NCBI GenBank assembly: GCA_035995985.1
Contig: DASYJY010000054.1
Span: 1-16,519 of the forward strand
Direction of reading: 5' to 3'
From: JADGNZ01 sp035995985
GTDB lineage: Bacteria; Acidobacteriota; Thermoanaerobaculia; Gp7-AA8
Length of the DNA stretch: 16,519 bases
Of the stretch, positions 1 through 7,644 are shown piece by piece. The notes beneath the pieces were generated by a model. That model was not told the DNA's origin. It made no database searches and saw only the letters and a list, made by a program, of their open reading frames with translations. Position 1 is the first letter of the stretch. Each line of letters begins with the position of its first letter. The position numbers and the translations under genes were made by a program.

Positions 1-2
1 TC

Positions 3-335
3 CTCTCCACGATCCGCAACTACCTGCCCGGCGCCTGGATCGCACCGAAAAATAATGAGCTGATCACTCTCTACCGGCTGCGGTACCGCATGGCACTCGA
101 AGGGCAGAAGTACGACGCCGCGCTGATCTTCCTCAACAAAATTCTCGAGCTCGATCCGCTGAATGCCGAGGCAAAGTTGTGCAAAGGGGAGATCTATCAC
201 CGCTGCCTGCAGGACTACGCGCGCGCCGTCGAGCAGTACAACAAGGTGCTGCGCATCACCGCCGACAAGGGCAGCGAAGCGATCCACCTGCGCGCCCGCG
301 CGGCCATGGCCGAGATCATGGAGCTGCTCTCGTAA
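3..335 (+). CDS. TPR-repeat protein, C-terminal fragment (5' end outside window)
   Basis: The reading frame is open from the left window edge and ends with TAA at 333-335, so the true start is upstream. The visible 110 residues are helical with tetratricopeptide character. One repeat runs from about YDAALIFLNKILELDPLNAEA to the following KLCKGEIYHRCLQDYARAVEQY helix pair (typical A, L and P spacing), and there is a partial repeat on each side. TPR proteins are protein-protein scaffolds, and no catalytic domain is visible in this part. A weak 5-bp hairpin (CTTTG/CAAAG, 339-353) lies just after the stop, facing the convergent polyprenyl synthase gene. The N-terminal domain, and so the function, cannot be judged from this window. 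Confidence 0.75.
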   Translation, partial: LSTIRNYLPGAWIAPKNNELITLYRLRYRMALEGQKYDAALIFLNKILELDPLNAEAKLCKGEIYHRCLQDYARAVEQYNKVLRITADKGSEAIHLRARAAMAEIMELLS

Positions 336-403
336 GTACTTTGTTTCGCAAAGCTACCAGCCAATCGAGCGGCGGCGCCGGCACGCGGCACCTGGCAATC
401 CAG

Positions 404-1420
404 TCAGCGGTCTCGTTCTAAAACAAAGTCGAGCGCAAGCTCCAGAGCTTCTTTCGCTGGAGAATCGGCGAACGGCTCGAGCGCGGCGCGGGCGCGGTTG
501 GCGTAATCGCGAGCGATGGCGCGCGTCTCGTCGAGCGTCTCGTACTTGCGAACGAGCGCCAGCATTTCCGCGGGATCGATCCCATCGAACGACTTCACGG
601 CGGCGATGAGCGCGATCTTCTCGCGCTCGGCGGGCGTGGCGCGCGGCATCGCCAGGATGAGCGGCAGCGTCAGCTTCCCTTCCTTCAGATCCGACAGCGC
701 CGGCTTGCCGAGGACTTCCGTGCTGGAGGTGAAGTCGAGGATGTCGTCGATGAGCTGGAAACAGATGCCGAGGTTCACTCCGTAGTCGAAAAGCGATTGG
801 CCGATCGCGGCAGGTTGGTCCACCAGGTACGCCGGAATCCGGCAGCAGGCGCCGAAGAGCAACGCCGTCTTGCGCTCGACGATGCTGAAGTAGTCATCGA
901 CGGAAAGATCGGCGCGTCCGTTCTGCTCCAGCGCCAGGATCTCGCCCTCGATCATCTTGATGGTCGTGGTCGACAGCAGCCGCAGCACATCCAGATTGCC
1001 TTCGGCCAGCGCCATCTTCATCGAGTGCATGAAGATGTAGTCGCCGACGAGCACCGTGAGGTTGTTGCCCCAGCGATAGTTGATCGACGTCCGGCCGCGG
1101 CGAACTTCGGCCTCGTCGATGATGTCATCGTGAACGAGCGTGGCGTTGTGAATGAACTCGACCACCGCGCCGTAGGTGACGTCGCGATGCCCTTCGTAGC
1201 GGAGCATCTTCGAGACGAGCAGTAGCAGGGCGGGGCGGAGGCGCTTCCCGCCGCCGGCGAGAATATGGTCGCCGACGTCCTTGATGGTCTTGATGTCCGA
1301 CTCAAAATTGCGCGCCAGCTCGGTCTCAACGAGTTGCAGCTTGGGCGCCACGAGGTCGAGGAGGCGCTCGGCGCGCGAGAGCTGTTCGATGGGCGCGCTG
1401 CTGGGCGAGGGAGACGTCAC
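404..1420 (-). CDS. ispB: Long-chain all-trans polyprenyl diphosphate synthase (IspB/HepT type)
   Basis: Class I isoprenyl diphosphate synthase, which condenses isopentenyl diphosphate onto an allylic diphosphate to make the side chain of menaquinone or ubiquinone. The first aspartate-rich motif is LVHDDIIDEAEVRRGR (DDxxD type) and the second is LIDDILDF, and GGGKRLRP precedes them. All are hallmarks of the family, and the length (338 residues from this start) is normal. The chosen start is GTG at 1420. A TTG at 1456 would add 12 residues and overlap the yajQ stop as TTGA. Neither has a clear Shine-Dalgarno, so the start is uncertain. It is the last gene of the minus-strand run and is probably co-transcribed with yajQ. 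Chain length (octaprenyl versus heptaprenyl) cannot be read from sequence alone, so the symbol is by family. Confidence 0.9.
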   Translation of the reverse strand: MTSPSPSSAPIEQLSRAERLLDLVAPKLQLVETELARNFESDIKTIKDVGDHILAGGGKRLRPALLLLVSKMLRYEGHRDVTYGAVVEFIHNATLVHDDIIDEAEVRRGRTSINYRWGNNLTVLVGDYIFMHSMKMALAEGNLDVLRLLSTTTIKMIEGEILALEQNGRADLSVDDYFSIVERKTALLFGACCRIPAYLVDQPAAIGQSLFDYGVNLGICFQLIDDILDFTSSTEVLGKPALSDLKEGKLTLPLILAMPRATPAEREKIALIAAVKSFDGIDPAEMLALVRKYETLDETRAIARDYANRARAALEPFADSPAKEALELALDFVLERDR

Positions 1421-1452
1421 GGCGCACAGAATAATCGAATGGTGGGGAAGCC

Positions 1453-1947
1453 TCAACCGCGGTAGTTCGTGAACTGGAGCGGGATTCCGTAGTCGTGTCC
1501 CTTCACGACCGCCATCGCTTTCTGCAGGTCGTCTTTGGCGCGGCCGGTGACACGCACCTGATCGCTCTGAATCGATGCCTGCACCTTCAGCTTCGCTTCT
1601 TTGATGTCTTTGACGATCGCTTTCGCTTTCTCGATTTCGATGCCCTGAACGATCTTTGCCTTCTGCCGCACCGTTCCGCCGGCCGCCTGTTCGAGCGCGG
1701 CGTAGTCGACGGCTTTCAATGACACGCCGCGCTTGACGAGTTTCGTCTCGAGGATGTCTTTGACGCTGCGCAACTTTCCTTCGTCATCGCTGACGAGGAC
1801 GATCTCCTCCGCGGTCAACTCGATCGAGCTTTTGCTTCCTTTGAAATCGAAGCGTTGCGCCAGTTCTTTCTGCGCCTGCTGAATCGCGTTCGTGACTTCC
1901 TGCATCTCGGTTTTCGAGACGATATCGAATGAGAAATCCTGAGCCAT
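1453..1947 (-). CDS. yajQ: YajQ family nucleotide-binding protein
   Basis: Encodes 164 residues beginning MAQDFSFDIVSKTEMQEV, a recognisable YajQ (DUF520) protein with the family's usual length of about 160. The conserved C-terminal segment VRVTGRAKDDLQKAMAVV and the ending YGIPLQFTNYRG are typical. Members have two ferredoxin-like folds and bind nucleotides. In Xanthomonas one member is a cyclic-di-GMP effector, but the role here is unknown. The start at 1947 is set by a good Shine-Dalgarno (AGGAGA, 4 bases upstream) and by the family N-terminus. The frame stays open 87 codons further upstream, but that extension is translated from the G-rich repeat and the antisense of lolA and is not real. 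The stop lies beside or within the start region of the downstream polyprenyl synthase gene. Confidence 0.93.
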   Translation of the reverse strand: MAQDFSFDIVSKTEMQEVTNAIQQAQKELAQRFDFKGSKSSIELTAEEIVLVSDDEGKLRSVKDILETKLVKRGVSLKAVDYAALEQAAGGTVRQKAKIVQGIEIEKAKAIVKDIKEAKLKVQASIQSDQVRVTGRAKDDLQKAMAVVKGHDYGIPLQFTNYRG

Positions 1948-1957
1948 GGTGTCTCCT

Positions 1958-2074
1958 GGGTGTGGGGAGTAGGGGGTGGGGAGTGGGAGAAAAGTCAAAA
2001 CCAACCGCCGGGTCTTAGCGCGCTGGCCGGGCTTCTTCTTCCACACCCCACTCCCTACACCCCACCCCCTACTG
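1958..2074. repeat. G-rich degenerate 7-bp repeats arranged as an inverted repeat between lolA and yajQ
   Basis: The left arm (1958-1985) reads as consecutive heptads GGGTGTG, GGGAGTA, GGGGGTG, GGGAGTG. The right arm (2042-2069), read on the minus strand, gives GGGGGTG, GGGTGTA, GGGAGTG, GGGTGTG. Both fit GGGNGTR, in opposite orientations around a spacer of about 56 bp. A 14-base stretch beginning AGTAGGGGGTGGGG is identical in both arms. The lolA stop codon TAG (2069-2071) lies in the right arm. This resembles the short G-rich dispersed intergenic repeats known in some bacteria with complex genomes. The tandem G-runs could also form G-quadruplexes. Seen directly; any function is inference. 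Confidence 0.7.
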
Positions 2075-2674
2075 TTGTACCACTTCGACGCCGGCCGGCG
2101 GCGTGAAGTGAAAAAGATCGGGCGTGACGGACCGCCGCGTGATGCCGGAAAAGTCGAAGGTGGTTTCGTTGCCGTCGCGATCCGAGTAGGCGACGCGTTG
2201 AATCGCATGCGTGGCCGCCGCGATCGTGATGGTGACGTTGCGAATCATCGCGGATGCGGCGCGAGGCTTGAGCATGGCGATGATGTTGCTGCCGCTCGTG
2301 CTCTCGCGGACGACGAAGTTGCGGTCGCGCGCGGCCGGATCGCCGATGAGCAGAAACGGCAGCTCGCGGCGATGCGCTTCGTCGAGAGTCGTGACCGTGA
2401 CCTGCTTCTCGGCCGGGAGATAGAACCACGACCGGCTTCCGTCGAAGACGAAGACCTTCTGCTCCGGCTTCGCGTACGTCCAGCGCATCATCGGAAGCGT
2501 TCCGAAGATAACGCTGCCGCTGTCGATCTGGCTGTTTTTGAATCCCTTCGGCGTGAAGCGCTGCGTGAACTGCGCCTCGGTTCCTGCCAGTGCTGCGGCG
2601 GCGCGATCGAGCTCGGCGGCGCCCGCGGCCGAGGCAACGAGGATGAGAGAGAGAACGAGTGACGTGATTTTCAT
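2069..2674 (-). CDS. lolA: Outer-membrane lipoprotein carrier protein LolA-like
   Basis: A 201-residue exported protein. The signal peptide is MKITSLVLSLILVASAAGA with likely cleavage before AELD. The mature part shows the LolA beta-barrel pattern: an early F-x-Q-x-F segment (AQFTQRFTPKGFKNSQ), then GSVIFGTLPMMRWTY matching the family's 'G-x-hydrophobic ... P-x-x-hydrophobic-R-W-x-Y', then VFVFDGSRSWFYLPAEKQV. LolA takes lipoproteins from the LolCDE transporter and carries them through the periplasm. The annotation rests on these pattern matches and normal length. It sits downstream of kdsD and the DUF6982-like gene in the same orientation, in keeping with an envelope-biogenesis cluster. There is no strong Shine-Dalgarno before the ATG at 2674. 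The stop codon lies inside the G-rich repeat. Confidence 0.85.
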   Translation of the reverse strand: MKITSLVLSLILVASAAGAAELDRAAAALAGTEAQFTQRFTPKGFKNSQIDSGSVIFGTLPMMRWTYAKPEQKVFVFDGSRSWFYLPAEKQVTVTTLDEAHRRELPFLLIGDPAARDRNFVVRESTSGSNIIAMLKPRAASAMIRNVTITIAAATHAIQRVAYSDRDGNETTFDFSGITRRSVTPDLFHFTPPAGVEVVQQ

Positions 2675-2704
2675 GATGTGAATGGGCGGCGAAACGCGCG
2701 CCAG

Positions 2705-3070
2705 TTAGAGCTTTTCGACTTCGATCGAAACGATCGCCGAGTTGACAACAAAGATGCGCTCGTTTTTGCTCCGATCTTTCGGGAAGAGAAAAAAGCCGTT
2801 GCGCTCGGGGTTGTACTGAGCCACGCCGCGGATGACTTCGCCATCCGCAAACTCCACCGCGATCGTGCTTCCGGCCGGCGGCTCCAGCGATTCCTCTCGA
2901 TCATTGCGCGGAAAGAAGAGCGCCTTCAGCGTCGAAAACGGGACCTCGTCTTTCGCGCCGTCGTCGCGCGACACGCGGACGATCTGCCGATCGACGTCGG
3001 TCTCGATGAGCGTTGCCCGTTCGGTGCGGCCGTCGCGGTAGCGCAGCACCACTGTTGTCGTCGAATCCAT
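2705..3070 (-). CDS. Small beta-rich protein of DUF6982-like type, function unknown
   Basis: Encodes 121 residues starting MDSTTTVVLRYRDGRTERAT. The ATG (3070-3068) shares one base with the kdsD stop TGA (TGATG junction), so translation is probably coupled and the longer upstream frame is an antisense-like extension within kdsD. Two similar halves are visible: VVLRYRDGR near the N-terminus and IAVEFADGEVIRG from about residue 70, each a beta-strand/DG-turn unit. A conserved-looking segment GFFLFPKDRSKNERIFVV follows. The DG and 'GFFLFP' pattern matches what I recall of DUF6982 proteins from Acidobacteriota and Myxococcota. That assignment is from memory and moderate. No catalytic motif, signal peptide or membrane helix is seen. 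Confidence 0.75.
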   Translation of the reverse strand: MDSTTTVVLRYRDGRTERATLIETDVDRQIVRVSRDDGAKDEVPFSTLKALFFPRNDREESLEPPAGSTIAVEFADGEVIRGVAQYNPERNGFFLFPKDRSKNERIFVVNSAIVSIEVEKL

Positions 3071-4074
3071 CAGAAGAGTTCCAGGCCCCAAAGGTCGTGG
3101 AGGTGAATGATACCTTCGACACGGCCGGATGCGCCGGCGATGAAAATCGAGGTGATCTTGCGCTGCTCCATCTGCTCCAGCGCCGCCGAGGCAAGCTCGT
3201 TGCCATCGATCGTGACGGGGTCCGGCTTCATGCAATCGGCCGCGGTCTTCTGCAGAATTTCGGCGTCGGCTTGCAGCAGGCGACGCAGATCGCCGTCGGA
3301 AATCGCGCCGGCGAGGATGCCTTCATCGTCGACGACCGCAGTGATGCCGAAGCCCTTCGCCGACATCTCGTAGATGACGTCGTGCATTGCAGTGGTCAAC
3401 GGCACGACGGGAATCTGCGCGCCGGAGTGCATGAGATCGCAGACGCGCAGGAAGCGCTTGCCGAGTTTTCCGCCGGGGTGGAGGAATGCGAAATCCTCCT
3501 CTTTGAATCCCTTGCGCACCAGCAGCGCCATCGCAAGCGCGTCGCCGAGGGCGAGCGTAGCGGTGGTCGAGGCAGTCGGCGCGAGGCCGAGCGGACACGC
3601 TTCTTTCGAGATCGCAGCAGACAGATGAAAGTCCGCGCCCTTCGCCAGCGACGACTGCGGGTTGCCGGTGATGGCTACGATCTCCGCGCCGATCCGTTTG
3701 ATGCTCGGCAGCAGCCGCAACAACTCCTCGGTCTCGCCGGAGTTGGAAATCGCGAGGACGATATCCCCGCGAACGATCATGCCGAGGTCGCCGTGAATGG
3801 CCTCGGCGGGATGGAGAAAAAACGACGGCGTACCGGTCGACGCGAGCGTCGCGCTGACCTTCTTACAGATGATGCCCGACTTGCCGAGGCCCATCGTTAC
3901 GACGCGGCCCGACGACATGTTAATCAGTTCGACGACGTCGACGAACGTGTTGTCGAGATGATCGATCAGCCCGAGGATGGCCGCCGATTCCACCTCGAGC
4001 ACGCGCCGCGCCTCGGCGATCGCGGGATGGATTTTTGCGTCACGGATCGCGGCGGACTTCCGCGGTTTCGGCAT
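3070..4074 (-). CDS. kdsD: Arabinose-5-phosphate isomerase, KpsF/GutQ/KdsD family
   Basis: A 334-residue protein with an N-terminal SIS domain and two C-terminal CBS domains, the complete KdsD architecture. SIS signatures are VVTMGLGKSGIICKK, the loop AEAIHGDLGMI, LAISNSGETEELL and ISKEACPLGLAPTASTT. The catalytic-histidine region is FAFLHPGGKLGKR. The CBS pair starts at VCDLM and again at AADCMKPDPVTID. The enzyme interconverts D-ribulose 5-phosphate and D-arabinose 5-phosphate, the first committed step to the KDO of lipopolysaccharide. The ATG at 4074 lies 33 bases after the panE stop and lacks a clear ribosome site. The 3' end overlaps the next gene by one base. The GutQ or KpsF paralogue roles cannot be excluded. 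Confidence 0.95.
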   Translation of the reverse strand: MPKPRKSAAIRDAKIHPAIAEARRVLEVESAAILGLIDHLDNTFVDVVELINMSSGRVVTMGLGKSGIICKKVSATLASTGTPSFFLHPAEAIHGDLGMIVRGDIVLAISNSGETEELLRLLPSIKRIGAEIVAITGNPQSSLAKGADFHLSAAISKEACPLGLAPTASTTATLALGDALAMALLVRKGFKEEDFAFLHPGGKLGKRFLRVCDLMHSGAQIPVVPLTTAMHDVIYEMSAKGFGITAVVDDEGILAGAISDGDLRRLLQADAEILQKTAADCMKPDPVTIDGNELASAALEQMEQRKITSIFIAGASGRVEGIIHLHDLWGLELF

Positions 4075-4107
4075 TGCACGGCATGGTATGCGACGCGCGG
4101 CGGCTTC

Positions 4108-5037
4108 TCAATGTTTGCGCGCTTTCCGTTCCTGCGGCAGCAGAAGACCGAGGAGCATTTCGCAGACGGGCGTCGGTATGTTGCTTTCGCGACCGAGGCG
4201 AATGACGGCGCCGAGTTGGGCATCGAGCTCGGACGGTTTGCCGTCGATGATGTCGCGCTGCAGCGACGATGTGGATTCGGTCGGCAGGCCGTCGAAGCGG
4301 GAGAGAGTGCGATCGACGGCTTCGTCGCCGCCAAGGTCGACTCCGCGCGCGGCGGCGACGTCGACGATCTCGCGAATGGCTTTTATCGCGAGTTCGCGCG
4401 TTTCCGGCATCGCGCGCCAGACGCCGATCGGAACGCGCGTGGCCGCACCGATGCCGCTCATCGGCGCGATGAAGACGAACTTCGACCACAGCGCATGGTG
4501 GATGTCCGCGGGGATGTCTGCCTGCACGCCGGCGCGAAGACATTCATCGCGCAGGGCTTCGACTCGCGGTGTGCGGCGGTTGTCGAGCTCACCGAACATG
4601 ACGAACGGATCGGCGCCGATGTGGCGGATATGTCCGGGCGCCGCGATGAAGCTGACGATGCCGCACAACCCGCCGAGAACGTGTTCACGTCCGAGGATCG
4701 CTGCGAGTTGGTCTGGCGCATCGATGCCGTTCTCGAGCGGGACGACCATCGTGTCGTCGCCGAGCATCGGCTTGATCTGTTCCGCCGCGTCCGCGATCTG
4801 CCAGGCCTTCACGGCGACGAAGATCGCGTCGACGTGACCGGCCGAGGCAGGATCGTCTGTGGCATTCGGATGCTCGACGACGAAATCGCCCCTGATGCTG
4901 TCAACGCGCAGGCCGCGTGTCCGCATCGCTTCGAGCGTTGCACCGCGGACGATGAAGGTGACGTCGACGCCGCCATCGGCCAGCTTGCCGCCGAAGTAGC
5001 CGCCCACACCGCCGGCGCCGATGATCGCAATTCGCAT
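4108..5037 (-). CDS. panE: 2-dehydropantoate 2-reductase (ketopantoate reductase)
   Basis: A 309-residue NADPH-dependent reductase with an N-terminal Rossmann fold. It begins MRIAIIGAGGVGGYFGGKLA (GxGxxG at residues 7-12). The family lysine motif is VAVKAWQ, the conserved asparagine lies in VPLENGID, and LWSKF supplies the catalytic lysine of the helical domain. TESTSSLQRDIIDGKPSELD matches the C-terminal substrate loop. The asparagine often seen after LWxK is replaced (FIAPMSGIG), a variant common in many PanE-like paralogues. The substrate may therefore be ketopantoate or another 2-oxo acid. The ATG directly abuts the preceding TAA (TAAATG), with AGGA about 9 bases upstream inside the preceding gene, indicating tight coupling. 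Confidence 0.88.
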   Translation of the reverse strand: MRIAIIGAGGVGGYFGGKLADGGVDVTFIVRGATLEAMRTRGLRVDSIRGDFVVEHPNATDDPASAGHVDAIFVAVKAWQIADAAEQIKPMLGDDTMVVPLENGIDAPDQLAAILGREHVLGGLCGIVSFIAAPGHIRHIGADPFVMFGELDNRRTPRVEALRDECLRAGVQADIPADIHHALWSKFVFIAPMSGIGAATRVPIGVWRAMPETRELAIKAIREIVDVAAARGVDLGGDEAVDRTLSRFDGLPTESTSSLQRDIIDGKPSELDAQLGAVIRLGRESNIPTPVCEMLLGLLLPQERKARKH

Positions 5038-5334
5038 TTACACGATCCTGAAAATCTCGCGGCGTCCGCCTTCGACGAGATCCATATATCCCGCCATCGC
5101 TTCGCGGACGTCGTCGCGGCGGCCGTACTCGGCTAGGTGGTGTTCGAAGTCGGCCAGCGACTCGAACTCGCATTCGAGGACGACCGTCCAGTAGTTCGCG
5201 ACCGCGTCGACCATCACGCGGCAGTTGCGGAAACGGTCCTCGGTCTCCATCGATGGGAAGGTCTTCTTGAATTTCGCGGCCAGCTCACCGGCTTTACCCG
5301 GTTTGCACTGAAAGATGTCGCGGACGAGATACAT
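5038..5334 (-). CDS. Small dimeric alpha/beta-barrel (ABM/NIPSNAP-like) protein
   Basis: Encodes 98 residues starting MYLVRDIFQCKPGKAGEL. The pattern is an initial strand, a helix with K-P-G-K-A, a central strand (NYWTVVLECEFESLADFEHH) and a C-terminal helix and strand (MAGYMDLVEGGRREIFRIV). It suggests the ferredoxin-like dimeric alpha/beta-barrel fold of antibiotic-biosynthesis-monooxygenase and NIPSNAP-type proteins. No specific function can be assigned. The start at 5334 is fixed by a strong Shine-Dalgarno (AGGAGG) 5 bases upstream. The longer open frame to 5433 runs into the divergent promoter region and is not used. It is the first gene of the minus-strand run, with no gap before panE. 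Confidence 0.8.
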   Translation of the reverse strand: MYLVRDIFQCKPGKAGELAAKFKKTFPSMETEDRFRNCRVMVDAVANYWTVVLECEFESLADFEHHLAEYGRRDDVREAMAGYMDLVEGGRREIFRIV

Positions 5335-5462
5335 AGGGCCTCCTGCGCTGGAACCGGCCCATTCTATGGTTTCGTGTAAAATCCGGCGCCTTCGCGGCGT
5401 TCCGGCGTAATCCTTGCGTCGAACCAAGCTCACACAATCTGATCCGTCGAGAGGATGAATTC
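5335..5462. promoter_or_regulatory. Divergent intergenic region driving the panE-side operon and pckA
   Basis: A 128-bp non-coding stretch between two divergently oriented starts, so both promoters should lie here. On the plus strand a TGTAAAAT stretch (about 5375-5382) is a plausible -10 for pckA. A short GC-rich imperfect hairpin follows (CCGG...CCGG, about 5383-5405). AGAGG lies upstream of the pckA ATG as its ribosome site. On the minus strand AGGAGG serves the gene at 5334. No convincing -35 element or operator is visible. Confidence 0.45.
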
Positions 5463-7010
5463 ATGACCGAAATCCTGACGCTTCCCGTCGAGCCGAAGTC
5501 GGTGGTGTGGAACCCGACTGCCGAACAACTCCGCCGCTTCACGGAGGAGATGCCGAACTGCCGCAAGACGGAGTTTGGGAACGTGAACGTGGCCACAAAG
5601 GTGGTGTCGCGCTCGAAGGGCTCGACGTACGTCGCCACCGACACGCCCGAACAGCACTCCGATCAGACCATCAGCCGCGCCGAATTCGAGCGCATGGCGA
5701 AACTGCAGAACGACTACATCCGCACGCGCGACATGCTCGTCGTCGATGGTTTCATCGGCAACGATCCGCACTTCCGCGTGGCCGCGCGGCTGATCATCGA
5801 GAAGGCCAATGCGAACATCGCCGGGATGCAGCAGCATCTCTACTATCCGGCCACGCCCGCGGAGCTGGAGAACTTCGAGCCTGTCGTCACGGTCATCTAT
5901 ACCCCGAACTTAAAAGCAGAGGGATATCCGGATGAACGGCTGATCGCGGTCGATCTCGACAACTTCATCACGCGCGTCTTCAACTCCGACTACTTCGGCG
6001 AGTCGAAGAAGGGCGGGCTGCGGATGTGGAACAAGATCGTCTACGAGCGCGGCGGACTGGCGCTGCACGCGGGCTGCAAGGTCATTCCGGTCGACGGCGA
6101 GAACAAGGTCGGGCTCATCGTCGGATTGTCGGGGACGGGCAAGACGACTACGACCTTCACGAAGCAGAACAATTCGCAGCCGGTGCAGGACGACTTCTGC
6201 GCGCTGATGCCGGGCGGCAAGGTCTACGCGACCGAGAACGGCTGCTTCGCGAAGACGTTCGGCCTGAATCCGAAGGATGAGCCGACGATCTTCGACGCCT
6301 GCGCGTCACCGTTTGCGTATCTCGAGAATGTTTCGCAGGACCACGGCGGCAAGATCGACTACTTCGATACGTCGTACACGCCGAATGGCCGCGCCGTGAT
6401 CCGCATGGACGACGTCGCCGGCGCGTTCGATGCGCGCGAGGTCAACAACGTCGATTTTCTGCTGATCCTCAATCGCAACGAGAACATCATTCCTGCCGTC
6501 GCGAAACTCGAAGGTCCGCTCGCCGCCGCGTACTTCATGCTCGGCGAGACAAAAGGAACCAGCGCTGGCGGCGCCGCCGAGGCGGGGAAGTCGCTGCGCG
6601 TGCCGGGAACGAATCCGTTTTTTCCGCTGCTCCACGCCTTCCAGGGCAATCGCATGCTCGAGCTGATGAAGCAGAGTCCGATGGACGTCTACCTGATGAA
6701 TACGGGACGGATCGGCGGCGACGACAAGGACGAGCGCTCGAAGAAGGTGAAGATCCAGCACTCGTCGGCGGTGGTGAAGTCGATCGCCGAGGGGACCATT
6801 AAGTGGGAGAAGGACCCGGACTTTGGCTACCTCGTGGCAACCGAAGTCCCCGGCATCGACGACGCCGACTACCTGCAGCCGAAGAAGATGTACGAGCGGC
6901 AGGGGAGAGGCGAGGAGTATCAGCAGCTCGTCGAAAAATACAACACGGACCGACGGGCGTACCTCCGCAAGTGGAAGGGTTTGAGCGAAGAGATCGTCAA
7001 CGCGATTTAA
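5463..7010 (+). CDS. pckA: Phosphoenolpyruvate carboxykinase (ATP)
   Basis: A 515-residue PEPCK of the ATP family, converting oxaloacetate plus ATP to phosphoenolpyruvate, CO2 and ADP for gluconeogenesis. The kinase-1 P-loop is GLSGTGKTTTT (residues 221-231). The kinase-2 metal-binding aspartates are VQDDF (241-245), and ENGCFAKT matches the family's E-G-G-C-Y-A-K-T. GETKGTSAGG replaces the enterobacterial G-x-x-x-PTPTFSACFG region, so this is a divergent subgroup (seen, by memory, in Acidobacteriota and relatives) rather than the E. coli type. The ATG at 5463 has AGAGG 9 bases upstream. Its own promoter should be in the divergent gap. The next gene follows after 80 bp, so read-through is possible. 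Confidence 0.92.
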   Translation: MTEILTLPVEPKSVVWNPTAEQLRRFTEEMPNCRKTEFGNVNVATKVVSRSKGSTYVATDTPEQHSDQTISRAEFERMAKLQNDYIRTRDMLVVDGFIGNDPHFRVAARLIIEKANANIAGMQQHLYYPATPAELENFEPVVTVIYTPNLKAEGYPDERLIAVDLDNFITRVFNSDYFGESKKGGLRMWNKIVYERGGLALHAGCKVIPVDGENKVGLIVGLSGTGKTTTTFTKQNNSQPVQDDFCALMPGGKVYATENGCFAKTFGLNPKDEPTIFDACASPFAYLENVSQDHGGKIDYFDTSYTPNGRAVIRMDDVAGAFDAREVNNVDFLLILNRNENIIPAVAKLEGPLAAAYFMLGETKGTSAGGAAEAGKSLRVPGTNPFFPLLHAFQGNRMLELMKQSPMDVYLMNTGRIGGDDKDERSKKVKIQHSSAVVKSIAEGTIKWEKDPDFGYLVATEVPGIDDADYLQPKKMYERQGRGEEYQQLVEKYNTDRRAYLRKWKGLSEEIVNAI

Positions 7011-7090
7011 CGCGCGCGGCCGTGCCCGCTCGACAAACTCACCGTCCCGACTTACTCTATCCACTGTTTCGACACAGCGGAGGACAAGGG

Positions 7091-7642
7091 ATGCGACTCG
7101 GAGCGATCGTTCCGGCAATGATCCTGGTCAGTACCATGGCGGCGCCAATGCGCGCCGACCGCTCCTCGGCTGTCCCGACGACACCCACGCCGACGGCCGT
7201 CGATCATGGTCCAACGCCCGGCAAACTGCGGGTCCGCACATCACGCGTGCGCCGCAATGTTTCCGACTTCGACTCCCGCGTTCTGGCGTCGCTGCTGGCC
7301 ATGGAAGCACCGAGCGATTTCGATTTCGAAGTCCGCGCAGGCGACGTCTCATGCGACGGTCACACCTGCACGGTCGCGCTCGCGGTGAAGTTGCCGGAGT
7401 CGTTGCCGCCGATGCGCCTGGCGATCGCAGTTTCGAATTCGCGCGGCGAGCTGTCCGAAGTGAAGCACGCCGATTGCCTCGCCTCGACCTGCAACGTCTC
7501 ACTCGTCGTCGAACGCGGCCGGAACACGATCTCCGTCGGCGCCGCGGACGGCCTCCTGCAAACCTCGGCCTTCGTGCTGACGAGCGTCGTCGCCACGCCG
7601 CACCTCGAAGCGAGCAATCGCGGACGCAGCGAGTGGTTCTAG
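7091..7642 (+). CDS. Secreted hypothetical protein with two cysteine pairs
   Basis: Encodes 183 residues starting MRLGAIVPAMILVSTMAAPMRA, a typical signal peptide with likely cleavage after the second alanine cluster. The ATG at 7091 has AGGA about 7 bases upstream. The mature protein has a low-complexity T/P-rich stretch (residues about 27-45), then a mostly beta-predicted domain. Two short cysteine pairs, C-x4-C (SCDGHTC) and C-x5-C (DCLASTC), are about 37 residues apart and could form disulphides in the periplasm. I do not recognise a family. It is co-directional with pckA and convergent with lptFG. Longer upstream frames overlap the pckA 3' end and are rejected. Confidence 0.7.
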   Translation: MRLGAIVPAMILVSTMAAPMRADRSSAVPTTPTPTAVDHGPTPGKLRVRTSRVRRNVSDFDSRVLASLLAMEAPSDFDFEVRAGDVSCDGHTCTVALAVKLPESLPPMRLAIAVSNSRGELSEVKHADCLASTCNVSLVVERGRNTISVGAADGLLQTSAFVLTSVVATPHLEASNRGRSEWF

Positions 7643-7644
7643 CC

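Noticed and set aside
1948..2208. N-terminal extension of yajQ through the G-rich repeat
   Set aside because: The family start MAQDFSFDIVS has a strong Shine-Dalgarno, and the extension translates repeats and lolA antisense.
3013..5136. A 707-codon open frame on the plus strand
   Set aside because: It is antisense to the DUF6982-like, kdsD, panE and barrel-protein genes, which have clear family motifs. The translation is Arg/Asp-rich and low-quality, a usual shadow in GC-rich DNA.
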